A DNA stretch of 36,195 bases from Alphaproteobacteria bacterium (GTDB taxonomy: Bacteria; Pseudomonadota; Alphaproteobacteria; Caulobacterales; Maricaulaceae), in NCBI GenBank assembly GCA_021776705.1, contig JAJFFL010000274.1, forward strand, positions 1 to 36,195, read 5' to 3'. Below the pieces are notes generated by a model. That model was not told the origin of the DNA and made no database searches. It saw only the letters and a program-made list of their open reading frames with translations. Below, piece by piece: positions 1 through 8,236 of this stretch (position 1 is its first letter; each line of letters opens with the position of its first letter). A program made the position numbers and the translations under genes.

Positions 1-188
1 TTGTAGACGTTGAACCATTCAGGATGATGGTCCGCTTGGTCGGCCTTGAGCGCGACCCGGGTCATGAACCCGAACGCGGCGTTGAAGTCCGGAAAGGTGA
101 ACCGGCGTGAAATGGCGTCGCGCCCGTCGACGGCCGACCACCCGTCAAGCTTCTCCGCCGCCGCCGCGGCGCCGATCCGTGTGGTCAT
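1..188 (-). CDS. phhB: 4a-hydroxytetrahydrobiopterin dehydratase (pterin carbinolamine dehydratase), 3' part lies outside the window
   Basis: Reverse-strand translation [62 protein letters not shown] matches the family signature ([12 protein letters not shown]...[11 protein letters not shown]). Truncated by the window edge. Confidence 0.9.
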   Translation of the reverse strand, partial: MTTRIGAAAAAEKLDGWSAVDGRDAISRRFTFPDFNAAFGFMTRVALKADQADHHPEWFNVY

Positions 189-244
189 GTGCGGCTCCCG
201 TGTGGTGTCGGGCGCAAGTTTCGCCGCCGGCTCCCGCAAATCAA

Positions 245-270
245 GCGGGGCGGCCCGAAGGCCGCCCCGC
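245..270 (-). terminator. Hairpin terminator candidate downstream of the 295-1146 lipoprotein gene
   Basis: Perfect 11-bp inverted repeat GCGGGGCGGCC-CGAA-GGCCGCCCCGC. On the minus strand the loop is a C(UUCG)G tetraloop followed by TTGATTTG. Confidence 0.65.
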
Positions 271-294
271 GATGAGATCGGCGACGACGTCGGG

Positions 295-1146
295 TCAACC
301 GCCGCCGCGGCTCAAGTACGCGGCGTTTTGTCCGGCCACCGCGTCGTTGGTGATGTCCATGAACCGCATGCACTTCTCGAACAGCGCCGTGTCGCGGTTG
401 TTGTTGTCGGAAAGCGCCGCGATGCAAGCGACCGCAAGCACGCCGGTGCCCGAGTTGGGATCGGACAGGAAATTCTTATGCATTTCGACGAAGTCGCTGC
501 CGACCGATTGCACGGCCCCGGTGGCCCCGGTCGTATGGCCCGCAACTGCGCCTTCCAAGCCGCCGCCGCCGGCGCCGCCTTCGCCGCCGGCCATGACGGC
601 CCCGGCCGCGATCGCCGCGGACGAGCTGGAAATGGCGCCCGACATCGACTCCGCGGTCAGCAATGTCACCATCAGGTCGTCCATGCGTGACAGCAGCACG
701 GCGTACATGCCGTCGTCGATCGCGCCGTTGGCGTAGGCTTCGCACGCCCGGTACAGCGCGTCCCGCAGCAGCTGAACCGTGACCGCCCGTTGGCCGAGTT
801 CGGCGACCGATTGGGCGACGCTGTGAGAAAAGCTGCCTTCGCCCTGACCTTCCGCGCCGCTGCCCGATGAGCCGGATCCGCTCAGGGCGGCCGAAATCGC
901 TTCCGATGTCGCCACCGCCACGTCGGGACTCGGTTCGGCGCAAGTGATGCGGCCGGTCGGGCTGCCGCCATCCAGGCGCTCCGCCGTCATGATGTAGCGG
1001 CGGCTCGCGTCGGTGCCGAAGAACTTCATGGTCTTGGTGTTGACCGTGCGCGGTCCCGGAAACGACGGTTTCGTCGCCACGCAACCGGCTGCAAGGCTCG
1101 CCGCGATCGTCGTCGCAACGAGCGTCCCCCATTTGATCTCGAACAT
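295..1146 (-). CDS. Hypothetical lipoprotein with Gly/Ala-rich central segment
   Basis: ATG at 1146. N-terminus [28 protein letters not shown] has a signal peptide with an LAAGC lipobox. Followed by a hairpin. Confidence 0.75.
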   Translation of the reverse strand: MFEIKWGTLVATTIAASLAAGCVATKPSFPGPRTVNTKTMKFFGTDASRRYIMTAERLDGGSPTGRITCAEPSPDVAVATSEAISAALSGSGSSGSGAEGQGEGSFSHSVAQSVAELGQRAVTVQLLRDALYRACEAYANGAIDDGMYAVLLSRMDDLMVTLLTAESMSGAISSSSAAIAAGAVMAGGEGGAGGGGLEGAVAGHTTGATGAVQSVGSDFVEMHKNFLSDPNSGTGVLAVACIAALSDNNNRDTALFEKCMRFMDITNDAVAGQNAAYLSRGGG

Positions 1147-1317
1147 GTCCGCCCCTTGTGTGGTCCCCCGGCCCAACGTCGTCGGCCGCCTGCCAATCAA
1201 CATATCATTAACCCTAAGCCCTGCAGCCCCAATTCGGCGAACGAATCGGTTGTGTTTCAAGCGTTCTTAACCCGGGCTGTGGTTTCTTGGACGCGGTGGA
1301 ACGTCTGGGAGGCCGAT

Positions 1318-1590
1318 ATGACCCGCTTTCTGCAATCGGATGAAAATCCAAGCGGATTCAGGCTTGAAGACATACTCAACGTGTTGCGGAGCGACGTGTT
1401 GAAGCGCTGCGTGAAAATCGCCACGGATGATCGTCCGGAGGCGTTTCACGTGATGTCGAACAACACCAAGATCCTTGATCTCTTGAGCCAGGCGATCGTC
1501 CTGGCGCAGGACTCGACCAAGACCCTCGACCGTGCGTTCGGGCCGTCGCACGCCCAAGAAGGCGGGGCGCCGCGGATCGGCGTCGCCTGA
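1318..1590 (+). CDS. Conserved-looking small hypothetical protein (90 aa)
   Basis: ATG ORF MTRFLQSDENPSGFRLEDILNVLRSDVLKRCVKIATDDRPEAFHVMSNNTKILDLLSQAIVLAQDSTKTLDRAFGPS; balanced composition. Confidence 0.65.
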   Translation: MTRFLQSDENPSGFRLEDILNVLRSDVLKRCVKIATDDRPEAFHVMSNNTKILDLLSQAIVLAQDSTKTLDRAFGPSHAQEGGAPRIGVA

Positions 1591-1654
1591 TCGCCGCGAC
1601 GCGTTAACTGCGTCTCATACTTGATCGCGCTTCGGTCGGCGCGATCCTGACACC

Positions 1655-1966
1655 ATGATTTCCTTGATCGCTCCCTTGGCCTTGGCCCTCGCGCCAGGCT
1701 GCGCCTGTGAAACGCCGGAGCTTCTCGGCGACGACGCGCGGGCGCCGAAGGTCTATGTGATCCTCTCGTCCCACATTCCCGCCGACTATGCGCCGGCGCC
1801 GGCCGCGCCGGTTGCGGTCGTCGTCGATGCGCGCCGCGACCGTGGCGCGCGTGACCGCGACGATCGTGATCGGCCGCACCGTCGCGGTCGGGACGGCCGC
1901 GGCGGCGGCGGGCGGTTCGACGCCGACGCGTCGAACGATTCCGGCCCGGACGTTCATCTGGAATAG
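1655..1966 (+). CDS. Small hypothetical, possibly secreted, protein with Arg/Asp/Gly-rich low-complexity C-terminus
   Basis: ATG ORF of 103 aa with hydrophobic N-terminus MISLIAPLALALAPGCACE; fills an otherwise empty gap. No recognised family. Confidence 0.4.
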   Translation: MISLIAPLALALAPGCACETPELLGDDARAPKVYVILSSHIPADYAPAPAAPVAVVVDARRDRGARDRDDRDRPHRRGRDGRGGGGRFDADASNDSGPDVHLE

Positions 1967-1970
1967 GAAA

Positions 1971-1990
1971 CGGGCGGCCGAAGCCGCCCG
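1971..1990 (-). terminator. Hairpin terminator candidate for the AGCS symporter gene
   Basis: CGGGCGGC-CGAA-GCCGCCCG, 8-bp perfect stem. On the minus strand it has a C(UUCG)G tetraloop and a TTTCC tail. Confidence 0.6.
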
Positions 1991-2020
1991 CACCCGTTCG
2001 CCGTGGGGTTCACCAGGCGT

Positions 2021-3496
2021 CTAGTCGGACGCCGGCTCCGGCGCTTCCGGCTTCGCCATGGCCACCGAGTCAAGGCCGTTCTTGTCGGCCATGCGCGCCA
2101 TCGAGAACACCACCCCCGACAGGAGCAGAATCGCGATCACGTTCGGGAACAGCATCGACGCGTTGGCGAAGTCGCCGAGCCGCCAAATGAAGTCCACCGG
2201 CTGCAACGCGCCGACGAAGACGACCGCCACCCAGACGAATCGAAACGGCCGCGCCGCCCAGTCCCCGACCAGGAAGGTGATCGCCGACTCCGCATAGTAG
2301 GACCAGCCGATGATCGTCGTGAACGCGAACAGAGCGATTGAGAACGTGACGATCCACTGCCCGAACTGAATGCCGTTGGCGTAGGCGGCCGTGGTGATGG
2401 CGGACGCCTCAAGGCCGGCGCCCATCCAACGGTCGAACAAGATACCGCCTTCGTCCGCCGCGTGCGAGCCGATCACCAGGATCACGAGCGCCGTCATGGT
2501 GCAGATCACGATCGTGTCGATGAACACGCCAAGCATGGCGATTTCGCCTTGGCGCACGGGGTTGTCCGTTTGCGCCGCGGCATGGGCGATCGGCGCCGAG
2601 CCTTGCCCGGCTTCGTTCGAGAACAGACCGCGCGCGACGCCGTAGCGCACCGCCGCCAATACGCTGTAGCCGGCGACGCCGCCCCACGCCTGTTCGAATC
2701 CGAACGCCGATTTGAAGATCAGCATGAAGGCGCCGCCGATGTATTGAACATTCATGCCGAGCACGATCAGCGCGGCGATGACGTAGGCGAGCGCCATAAA
2801 CGGCACGACTTTGCCGGCGACCGAACCGATCGACTTGATCCCGCCGATGATGACCGCGAACGTCAGCACCGCGATGACGCCGCCGACCACCCAGTTCGGC
2901 AAGGCGTAACCGGAGCGCGACGCGGTTTCGACAACCGCTTGCGTGATCGAATTGGATTGAATCATGCCGCCGGTGGCGGTGGCGGACATCAAGGTGCCGA
3001 TGCAAAAGAGGACGGCGAGCCACGTCCAGTTCTTACCCAGCCCGTTCTTGATGTAGTACATCGGGCCGCCGTGGTAGTGGCCGTTCGGATGCCGCTCCCG
3101 GAATCGCACCGCGAGCGAACTCTCCGCAAACGCCGCGGCCATGCCGAAGAGCGCCGTGATCCACATCCAGAAGATCGCGCCGGGACCGCCCAGCGTGATC
3201 GCCGTGGCGACGCCGGCGAGGTTGCCGGTGCCGACCTGGCCCGACAGAGCCGTCGACAGAGCTTGCCACGGCGTTATTTCACCGGCGCCGCGGGCTTTGC
3301 GCCCGGCGAACAGTTCGCCGAAGGCGGGGCCGAGGCGACGCAGCGGACGAAATCCCGTGCCGACCATGAAATAGAGGCCGGCCCCCAGCAGCGCATATGC
3401 CACTGGTCCCATGAAGGGGACGATGCGCGTCCCGTTCCATTCGCCGCCCCACAAGAAGTCGCTCACCATGACGAGCGGCTGAAGAAGGTTTTCCAT
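2021..3496 (-). CDS. Alanine/sodium:cation symporter family protein (AGCS family)
   Basis: 491-aa ORF with AGCS motifs (GQVGTGNLAGVATAITLGGPGAIFWMWITALFGMA, GLFSNEAGQGSAPIAHAAA); ATG start. Confidence 0.93.
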   Translation of the reverse strand: MENLLQPLVMVSDFLWGGEWNGTRIVPFMGPVAYALLGAGLYFMVGTGFRPLRRLGPAFGELFAGRKARGAGEITPWQALSTALSGQVGTGNLAGVATAITLGGPGAIFWMWITALFGMAAAFAESSLAVRFRERHPNGHYHGGPMYYIKNGLGKNWTWLAVLFCIGTLMSATATGGMIQSNSITQAVVETASRSGYALPNWVVGGVIAVLTFAVIIGGIKSIGSVAGKVVPFMALAYVIAALIVLGMNVQYIGGAFMLIFKSAFGFEQAWGGVAGYSVLAAVRYGVARGLFSNEAGQGSAPIAHAAAQTDNPVRQGEIAMLGVFIDTIVICTMTALVILVIGSHAADEGGILFDRWMGAGLEASAITTAAYANGIQFGQWIVTFSIALFAFTTIIGWSYYAESAITFLVGDWAARPFRFVWVAVVFVGALQPVDFIWRLGDFANASMLFPNVIAILLLSGVVFSMARMADKNGLDSVAMAKPEAPEPASD

Positions 3497-3625
3497 CGAT
3501 GCGCCCCGACCCCCGCAAGAAAGAACCGCGCGAGTTAGGCGCCGCTTCGGTGTCCCGGCAAGCGCTTTGTGTTCGGGCGCGCAGACGCCGCGGCGAAGGG
3601 AGGCGCGCTCCCGCGATCTGACGAC

Positions 3626-4081
3626 TCAAAGATCCAAATGCAGGAACCGATTGAAGTCCGTGGCCGCGTAGCCGCCGAAAGCCGGGCCGTCCTGGAAGCC
3701 CCGGCGGCGGTAGAACGCGAGCGCCGGTTCGAACGCCGGGCCGCCGCCGGTTTCAAGGCTGATTTTGACGTAGCCGCGGGACCGGGCGACCGCCAAAACA
3801 TGTTCGAGCAACGCGCCGGCGACGCCTTGGCGGACGTGCGCGGGGGCGGTGCGCATCGACTTGAGTTCTCCCCGGTTCGGCCCCAGCGCTTTCAAAGCGG
3901 CGCAGCCGAGCAGCGTCGTGCCGTTCCAAGCCGACCAGACGGCGACGTCCGGCGCCGCCAACTCGGACAGATCGAGCGCATGAACGCTTCCGGGCGGCGA
4001 ATTCTCGCGCATGTCCTTGAGATGGAGTGCGAGCAGCGCCTGAATTTCGGGGCCGTCGAGTTTGTCTTCCTGAATGTCCAT
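3626..4081 (-). CDS. GNAT family N-acetyltransferase
   Basis: MDIQEDKLDGPEIQALLALHLKDMRENSPPGSVHALDLSEL...GELKSMRTAPAHVRQGVAGALLEHVLAVARSRGYVKISLETG...FYRRRGF; GNAT acetyl-CoA binding motif. Confidence 0.88.
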   Translation of the reverse strand: MDIQEDKLDGPEIQALLALHLKDMRENSPPGSVHALDLSELAAPDVAVWSAWNGTTLLGCAALKALGPNRGELKSMRTAPAHVRQGVAGALLEHVLAVARSRGYVKISLETGGGPAFEPALAFYRRRGFQDGPAFGGYAATDFNRFLHLDL

Positions 4082-4206
4082 CGCGTTCGGCGATCCGCGG
4101 CTGAACGGGCGGGGGAGTCGAATTGGCTGGCGCATCCTTCAAGGATGTTCGACATCGTTCGACTTTGACCACCCGACCGTTTGACTGACCGAAGAGGAGA
4201 CGCAGC

Positions 4207-4599
4207 ATGGACCGATTCACCGGCGGTTGCTTGTGCGGCGACGTGCGAATCGTGGCGTCGGGACGGCCGTACCGGGTCGGGCTTTGTCATTGCCTCGACT
4301 GCCGCAAGCATCATGGGGCCCTGTTTCACGCGTCCGCGGTGTTCCCTCAGGATGCGGTGACGATCAAAGGCGAAACTCGCGACTACGCCGGGCGGTGTTT
4401 CTGTTCCCGCTGCGGCTCGACGGTTTTTGGGCGCAGCGCAGACGAAATCGAAGTGAACTTGGGATCCCTGGATGCCCCTGACCAGCTGACGCCGACCTAC
4501 GAAAGCTGGGTTGAGCGTCGCGAGTCTTGGTTGCCGCCGTTTCCGCTCGCCAGGCGTTACGACCGCGATCGTGACGCCACGGGTCGCCTTGAGAATTAG
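4207..4599 (+). CDS. GFA family (glutathione-dependent formaldehyde-activating/CENP-V-like) zinc-binding protein
   Basis: [10 protein letters not shown]...[23 protein letters not shown]...[12 protein letters not shown] Cys pattern; RBS-like gaggag upstream of ATG. Confidence 0.92.
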   Translation: MDRFTGGCLCGDVRIVASGRPYRVGLCHCLDCRKHHGALFHASAVFPQDAVTIKGETRDYAGRCFCSRCGSTVFGRSADEIEVNLGSLDAPDQLTPTYESWVERRESWLPPFPLARRYDRDRDATGRLEN

Positions 4600-4766
4600 G
4601 TCGCACGAACGGCGCAAGAGCGCCGATACGAACCGATCGGGAGGTCGGCCAGGATCGAGGTCTCGAACCCGGCCCCCGGGGACAGCGCCTTTTGCTCGCC
4701 ACGCCAGCATCGCGCGTGCGTCGTGCGCGCAGGCGCCGAGCGGGTTTCGGCGATTCATCGAATCGC

Positions 4767-4843
4767 TGGCGCACCCGACAGGATTCGAACCTGTGACCTC
4801 TGCCTTCGGAGGGCAGCGCTCTATCCAACTGAGCTACGGGTGC
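4767..4843 (-). tRNA. tRNA-Arg (anticodon CCG), 3' CCA genomically encoded
   Basis: Minus strand GCACCCGTAGCTCAGTTGGATAGAGCGCTGCCCTCCGAAGGCAGAGGTCACAGGTTCGAATCCTGTCGGGTGCGCCA folds as a cloverleaf. Anticodon stem-loop CTGCC-CTCCGAA-GGCAG. Confidence 0.96.
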
Positions 4844-4976
4844 GGCGCGCGCGGAACCTAAGGGAAAGCGTCAGGGCAGGCAATCAGCGGCGACGGCGAG
4901 CCTCGCTTGTGCATGACCGACAGCGCGGCGGCGGCGGCGACTTTATTGCGTCGCGGTCGGAAGCTATGCAGTCGGC

Positions 4977-6971
4977 ATGGACGTCGGCGCACATATCATT
5001 CTGTCGCTTTCGGGCCTGGTGTTGGTCGCGCTCGCCGCAGCGGCGGCGGGCGAACGGCTCGGCGCGCCTTTGCTGCTGGTGTTCCTGGCCGTCGGCGTGC
5101 TGGCGGGGCCGGAGGGGCCGGGCGGCATCGTGCTCAACAACCATGATCTCGCTTTCGCCGGCGCTTCAGGGGCCCTGGCGATCATCCTCCTTGACGGCGG
5201 ACTGCGCACCCGGCCGGAGACTCTCGCGGCCGGCTTGAGGCCGGGCTTGTCGTTGGCGACGTTCGGGGTGTTCGGCACCGCCGGACTGACGGCGCTGGCG
5301 GCCAAGGTGGCGTTCGGCATCGGCTGGGCGGAATCGCTGCTGATCGGGGCGGTGGTGTCGTCGACCGACGCGGCGGCCGTGTTCTCCCTGCTGTCGCGGT
5401 CCGAGGCGCCGGTGAAACAACGGCTGGCGGCGACGCTGGAGACCGAGAGCGGGCTGAACGATCCGGCGGCGGTGTTTTTGACGTTCAGTCTCGCCGGCGC
5501 CTTGGCGCGCGGGGAGGCGGCGGGGCCGTTGGGGCTGTTGGGCTTGTTTCTGTGGCAGGGGATCGGCGGCGTTGCGATCGGAATCGCGTCAGGCTGGCTG
5601 TTGCGCGAGGCCAAGCCGCGCCTGCGGCTGGCGGCGGGATTGCGCCCGGTGTTGACGCTCGCCGGCGGTCTGTTCGCCTTCGCGGTCGCGCAACGCATCG
5701 GCGCGTCGGGGTTCGTCGCCGTCTACTTGTGCGGAATCCTGCAGGCGCGCACCGAACGCGGCGTCGTCGAGTCCGAGGCCCGAACGTTGGACGGCTTCGC
5801 CTGGCTGGCGCAGTTGGCGTTGTTCCTCACCCTTGGACTGCTTGTCGCCCCGTCGCATGTCGCGGCGATCTTCGGGCCGGCGGTCGCGGTCGCGGCGGTG
5901 TTGATTCTCGTCGCGCGGCCGATCGCCACGTTCGCCGCTTTGGCGCCGTTCAAGTTCACCTTCAACGAGCGTCTGTTCGCGTCCTGGGTGGGCCTGCGCG
6001 GCGCAACGCCGATTTTTCTCGGTCTCGTGCCCGCCGCCCTCGGCGCGCCGAACGCCAACCTCTACTTTTCCGTCGCCTTCATCGTCGTCGGGGTTTCACT
6101 GGTCGCGCAGGGCTGGACGACCCCGTTTGCCGCGCGTGCGCTCGGCGTTGTCGAAGGGTCCGGCGCGGACGACGAGCCGTCGCTGAGCCCTCTGCGCCTG
6201 ACCGCCGTCGCCGGCGCCTTGACCGCGGCGGCGGCGGCGCTGGTGATCATCGCCCGCGTCGCGGCGCCGGTCGCCGTGCCGACCTTCATGCCGTTCACGG
6301 TGGCGGAATTGGAGTCGACGCTCGCGGCGCCGGGTCTGCCGATCTACGCCGCGCGGCTGCCTCAGGATTGGGACGAGATCACCGACGCCGAGCGTCGCAA
6401 ACGGCTCTTCATCGACACGATTGCGCCGATCGTGCGGGCGGAGAACGCCCTAATCGCGGCCGAGCGCGCGGAAGTCGAGGCCTTCCTCGCCGCCGACAAC
6501 GCCGGCCGCGAACTCAGCTTGCGCGATCAGGCTCGCCGCGACGTGCTCGCCCGCAAGTACGGCGGCGACTACGACGACCTTGAGGAATTGCTGCGCCGCA
6601 TCGACGTGACGCCGGTCTCGCTCGCGGTCGCGCAAGCCGCGTTCACGACGGGGTGGGGAACATCGTCAGCCGCTCGGGAGGCGAACGCGCTCTACGGCCG
6701 GCGGCCGGAGGGCGACGAAGGCGGGCCGTCGCACTTCCCGGACCTAGCCGCCTCGGTCGCGGACTACTTCGAGGTGTTGAATTCGCACCGCGCCTTCGCG
6801 GCGTTTCGCAACGCCCGCGCCGGCGCCCGAGCGACGTCGGCGTTGGTGACGGGGGCCTATCTGGCACCGCATGTCGCCCCGTTCGCCGCCGACGGCGCGA
6901 CGTTCGCGGCCAGCGTGCGCGAAATCATCGACGCCAACGATCTCGGACGTCTCGACAGCCCGGACCTTTAA
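4977..6971 (+). CDS. CPA-family potassium/proton antiporter fused to a C-terminal TM helix and Bax/FlgJ-like glucosaminidase (GH73-type) domain
   Basis: N-terminal ~400 aa: Na+/H+ exchanger-type membrane domain (LLLVFLAVGVLAGPEGPGGI, SSTDAAAVFSLL, ESGLNDPAAVFL). Extra TM around residues 407-432. C-terminal KRLFIDTIAPIVRAEN...RIDVTPVSLAVAQAAFTTGWGTSSAAREANALYG...SVADYFEVLNSHRAFAAFRNARA aligns by eye with Bax-type glucosaminidase. Confidence 0.88.
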   Translation: MDVGAHIILSLSGLVLVALAAAAAGERLGAPLLLVFLAVGVLAGPEGPGGIVLNNHDLAFAGASGALAIILLDGGLRTRPETLAAGLRPGLSLATFGVFGTAGLTALAAKVAFGIGWAESLLIGAVVSSTDAAAVFSLLSRSEAPVKQRLAATLETESGLNDPAAVFLTFSLAGALARGEAAGPLGLLGLFLWQGIGGVAIGIASGWLLREAKPRLRLAAGLRPVLTLAGGLFAFAVAQRIGASGFVAVYLCGILQARTERGVVESEARTLDGFAWLAQLALFLTLGLLVAPSHVAAIFGPAVAVAAVLILVARPIATFAALAPFKFTFNERLFASWVGLRGATPIFLGLVPAALGAPNANLYFSVAFIVVGVSLVAQGWTTPFAARALGVVEGSGADDEPSLSPLRLTAVAGALTAAAAALVIIARVAAPVAVPTFMPFTVAELESTLAAPGLPIYAARLPQDWDEITDAERRKRLFIDTIAPIVRAENALIAAERAEVEAFLAADNAGRELSLRDQARRDVLARKYGGDYDDLEELLRRIDVTPVSLAVAQAAFTTGWGTSSAAREANALYGRRPEGDEGGPSHFPDLAASVADYFEVLNSHRAFAAFRNARAGARATSALVTGAYLAPHVAPFAADGATFAASVREIIDANDLGRLDSPDL

Positions 6972-7936
6972 CCCTCAGCGTCGCGTTCGGCGCGCGAATA
7001 GGTGAGGGCGAGGAACACGTCCTCGAGGTCCGGCTCTTCGGTTCGCAGGTCGCCGATGCGGGCGCCGGAAGCGCGGTACTTTTCAATGATTTCGGCGACC
7101 GACTGGGCGCCGGCGCGGTAAGAAATCGCGATCGCTCCGTCGTCGCGGCGCACCGCGTCGAAACCGCCAAGCGTGTCCGGCGGCGCGGCCAGGGGCTCGG
7201 CCGGTTCGATCACCAGGGTCTTGCGATCGAGGCGGGCGAGCAGGGTAGACTTGGTTTCGTCGGCGATCACGCGGCCCTGATCGATGATCGCGATGCGGTC
7301 GCAGAGTTCCTGCGCTTCTTCGAGGTAGTGCGTGGTCAGCACGATCGTCGTGCCGGCGGCGTGGAGTTCGCCGACGTAATTCCACATTTGACGCCGCAGC
7401 TCGATGTCGACGCCCGCCGTGGGTTCGTCGAGGATCAAGATCGGCGGATTGTGGACCAGCGCCTTGGCGACCAGCAGCCGCCGCTTCATGCCGCCGGAAA
7501 GCTGACGGACGTAGGAATCGGCTTTGTCCAGGAGGCCCATGGCGCCAAGGATTTCTTCCGTGCGTCGTTCCTTCGCGGGCACGCCGTAGAATCCGGCCAT
7601 GAATTCCAAGCTTTCGCGCGGCGTGAAGAAGGGGTCCATGTTGATTTCTTGCGGCACGACGCCGATCGCCGCGCGCGACCGGCGCGGGTCCTTGTCGATG
7701 TCGAGACCCCACAGCCGCGCTTTGCCCGAGGTCTTTTTCACAAGTCCGGCCAGAATGTTGATGAACGTCGACTTTCCGGCGCCGTTCGGGCCCAGGAGGC
7801 CGAAGATCGATCCCTTCGGCACGTCGAGATCGACGCCCTTCAGGGCCCGTTTCGGCGGCGATTTCTTCGAGCCGGCGTAGACTTTCTCAAGCGCGCGGAC
7901 GCTGATCGCGGCGTCGGGATCGGGCAGGTCGGGCAC
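6968..7936 (-). CDS. ABC transporter ATP-binding protein (ABC-2/YadG-like)
   Basis: Walker A GPNGAGKST, signature LSGGMKRR, Walker B LILDEPTAGVD, H-loop TTHYLEEA; GTG start. Confidence 0.93.
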   Translation of the reverse strand: MPDLPDPDAAISVRALEKVYAGSKKSPPKRALKGVDLDVPKGSIFGLLGPNGAGKSTFINILAGLVKKTSGKARLWGLDIDKDPRRSRAAIGVVPQEINMDPFFTPRESLEFMAGFYGVPAKERRTEEILGAMGLLDKADSYVRQLSGGMKRRLLVAKALVHNPPILILDEPTAGVDIELRRQMWNYVGELHAAGTTIVLTTHYLEEAQELCDRIAIIDQGRVIADETKSTLLARLDRKTLVIEPAEPLAAPPDTLGGFDAVRRDDGAIAISYRAGAQSVAEIIEKYRASGARIGDLRTEEPDLEDVFLALTYSRAERDAEG

Positions 7937-8029
7937 GAGCAGGGCCTCGCAGGCGGCGTTCCGATTGACGGGTCGGGCGGGCCGCCATAGGTATGCCGAC
8001 CGCTTTCACGTGGCAATGCGGGGCTCGAC

Positions 8030-8236
8030 ATGACCGACGGCGCGCAGCGCAGTCCGCTCGATCCGCCTGAAGTGATCGCCGTCGACGGCCGCCGCGTCGC
8101 GTGCGACGGCGGCGGCGGCGCGCTCGGGCATCCCAAAGTCTGGTACGAACTCGGCGACGAAGACTTCGTCGAGTGCGGCTATTGCGACCGCCGATTCGTC
8201 CGCCGCGGTTCGACGGCCGACCCCGGCGCCGCGTGA
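8030..8236 (+). CDS. Zinc-finger domain-containing protein (zf-CHCC type)
   Basis: 68 aa; VACDGGGGALGHPKVWYELGDEDFVECGYCDRRFV matches the C...G..HP.V...C.YC pattern. Confidence 0.85.
   Translation: MTDGAQRSPLDPPEVIAVDGRRVACDGGGGALGHPKVWYELGDEDFVECGYCDRRFVRRGSTADPGAA

Noticed and set aside
1589-1625. GACGC-GTTAACT-GCGTC inverted repeat after 1318-1590 as terminator
   Set aside because: Only 5-bp arms and no U-rich tail; too weak to call.
2462-3538. 358-aa plus-strand ORF
   Set aside because: Antisense shadow of the AGCS symporter; His/Arg/Asp-rich.
4511-5238. ORFs containing [24 protein letters not shown] / [24 protein letters not shown]
   Set aside because: Classic spurious translations of a tRNA gene; they overlap tRNA-Arg on the opposite strand.
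5552-6583. 343-aa plus-strand ORF in an alternative frame of the antiporter
   Set aside because: Arg-rich out-of-frame translation of GC-rich coding sequence.
6653-7990. 445-aa plus-strand ORF
   Set aside because: Overlaps the antiporter fusion out of frame and the ABC ATPase antisense; shadow ORF.
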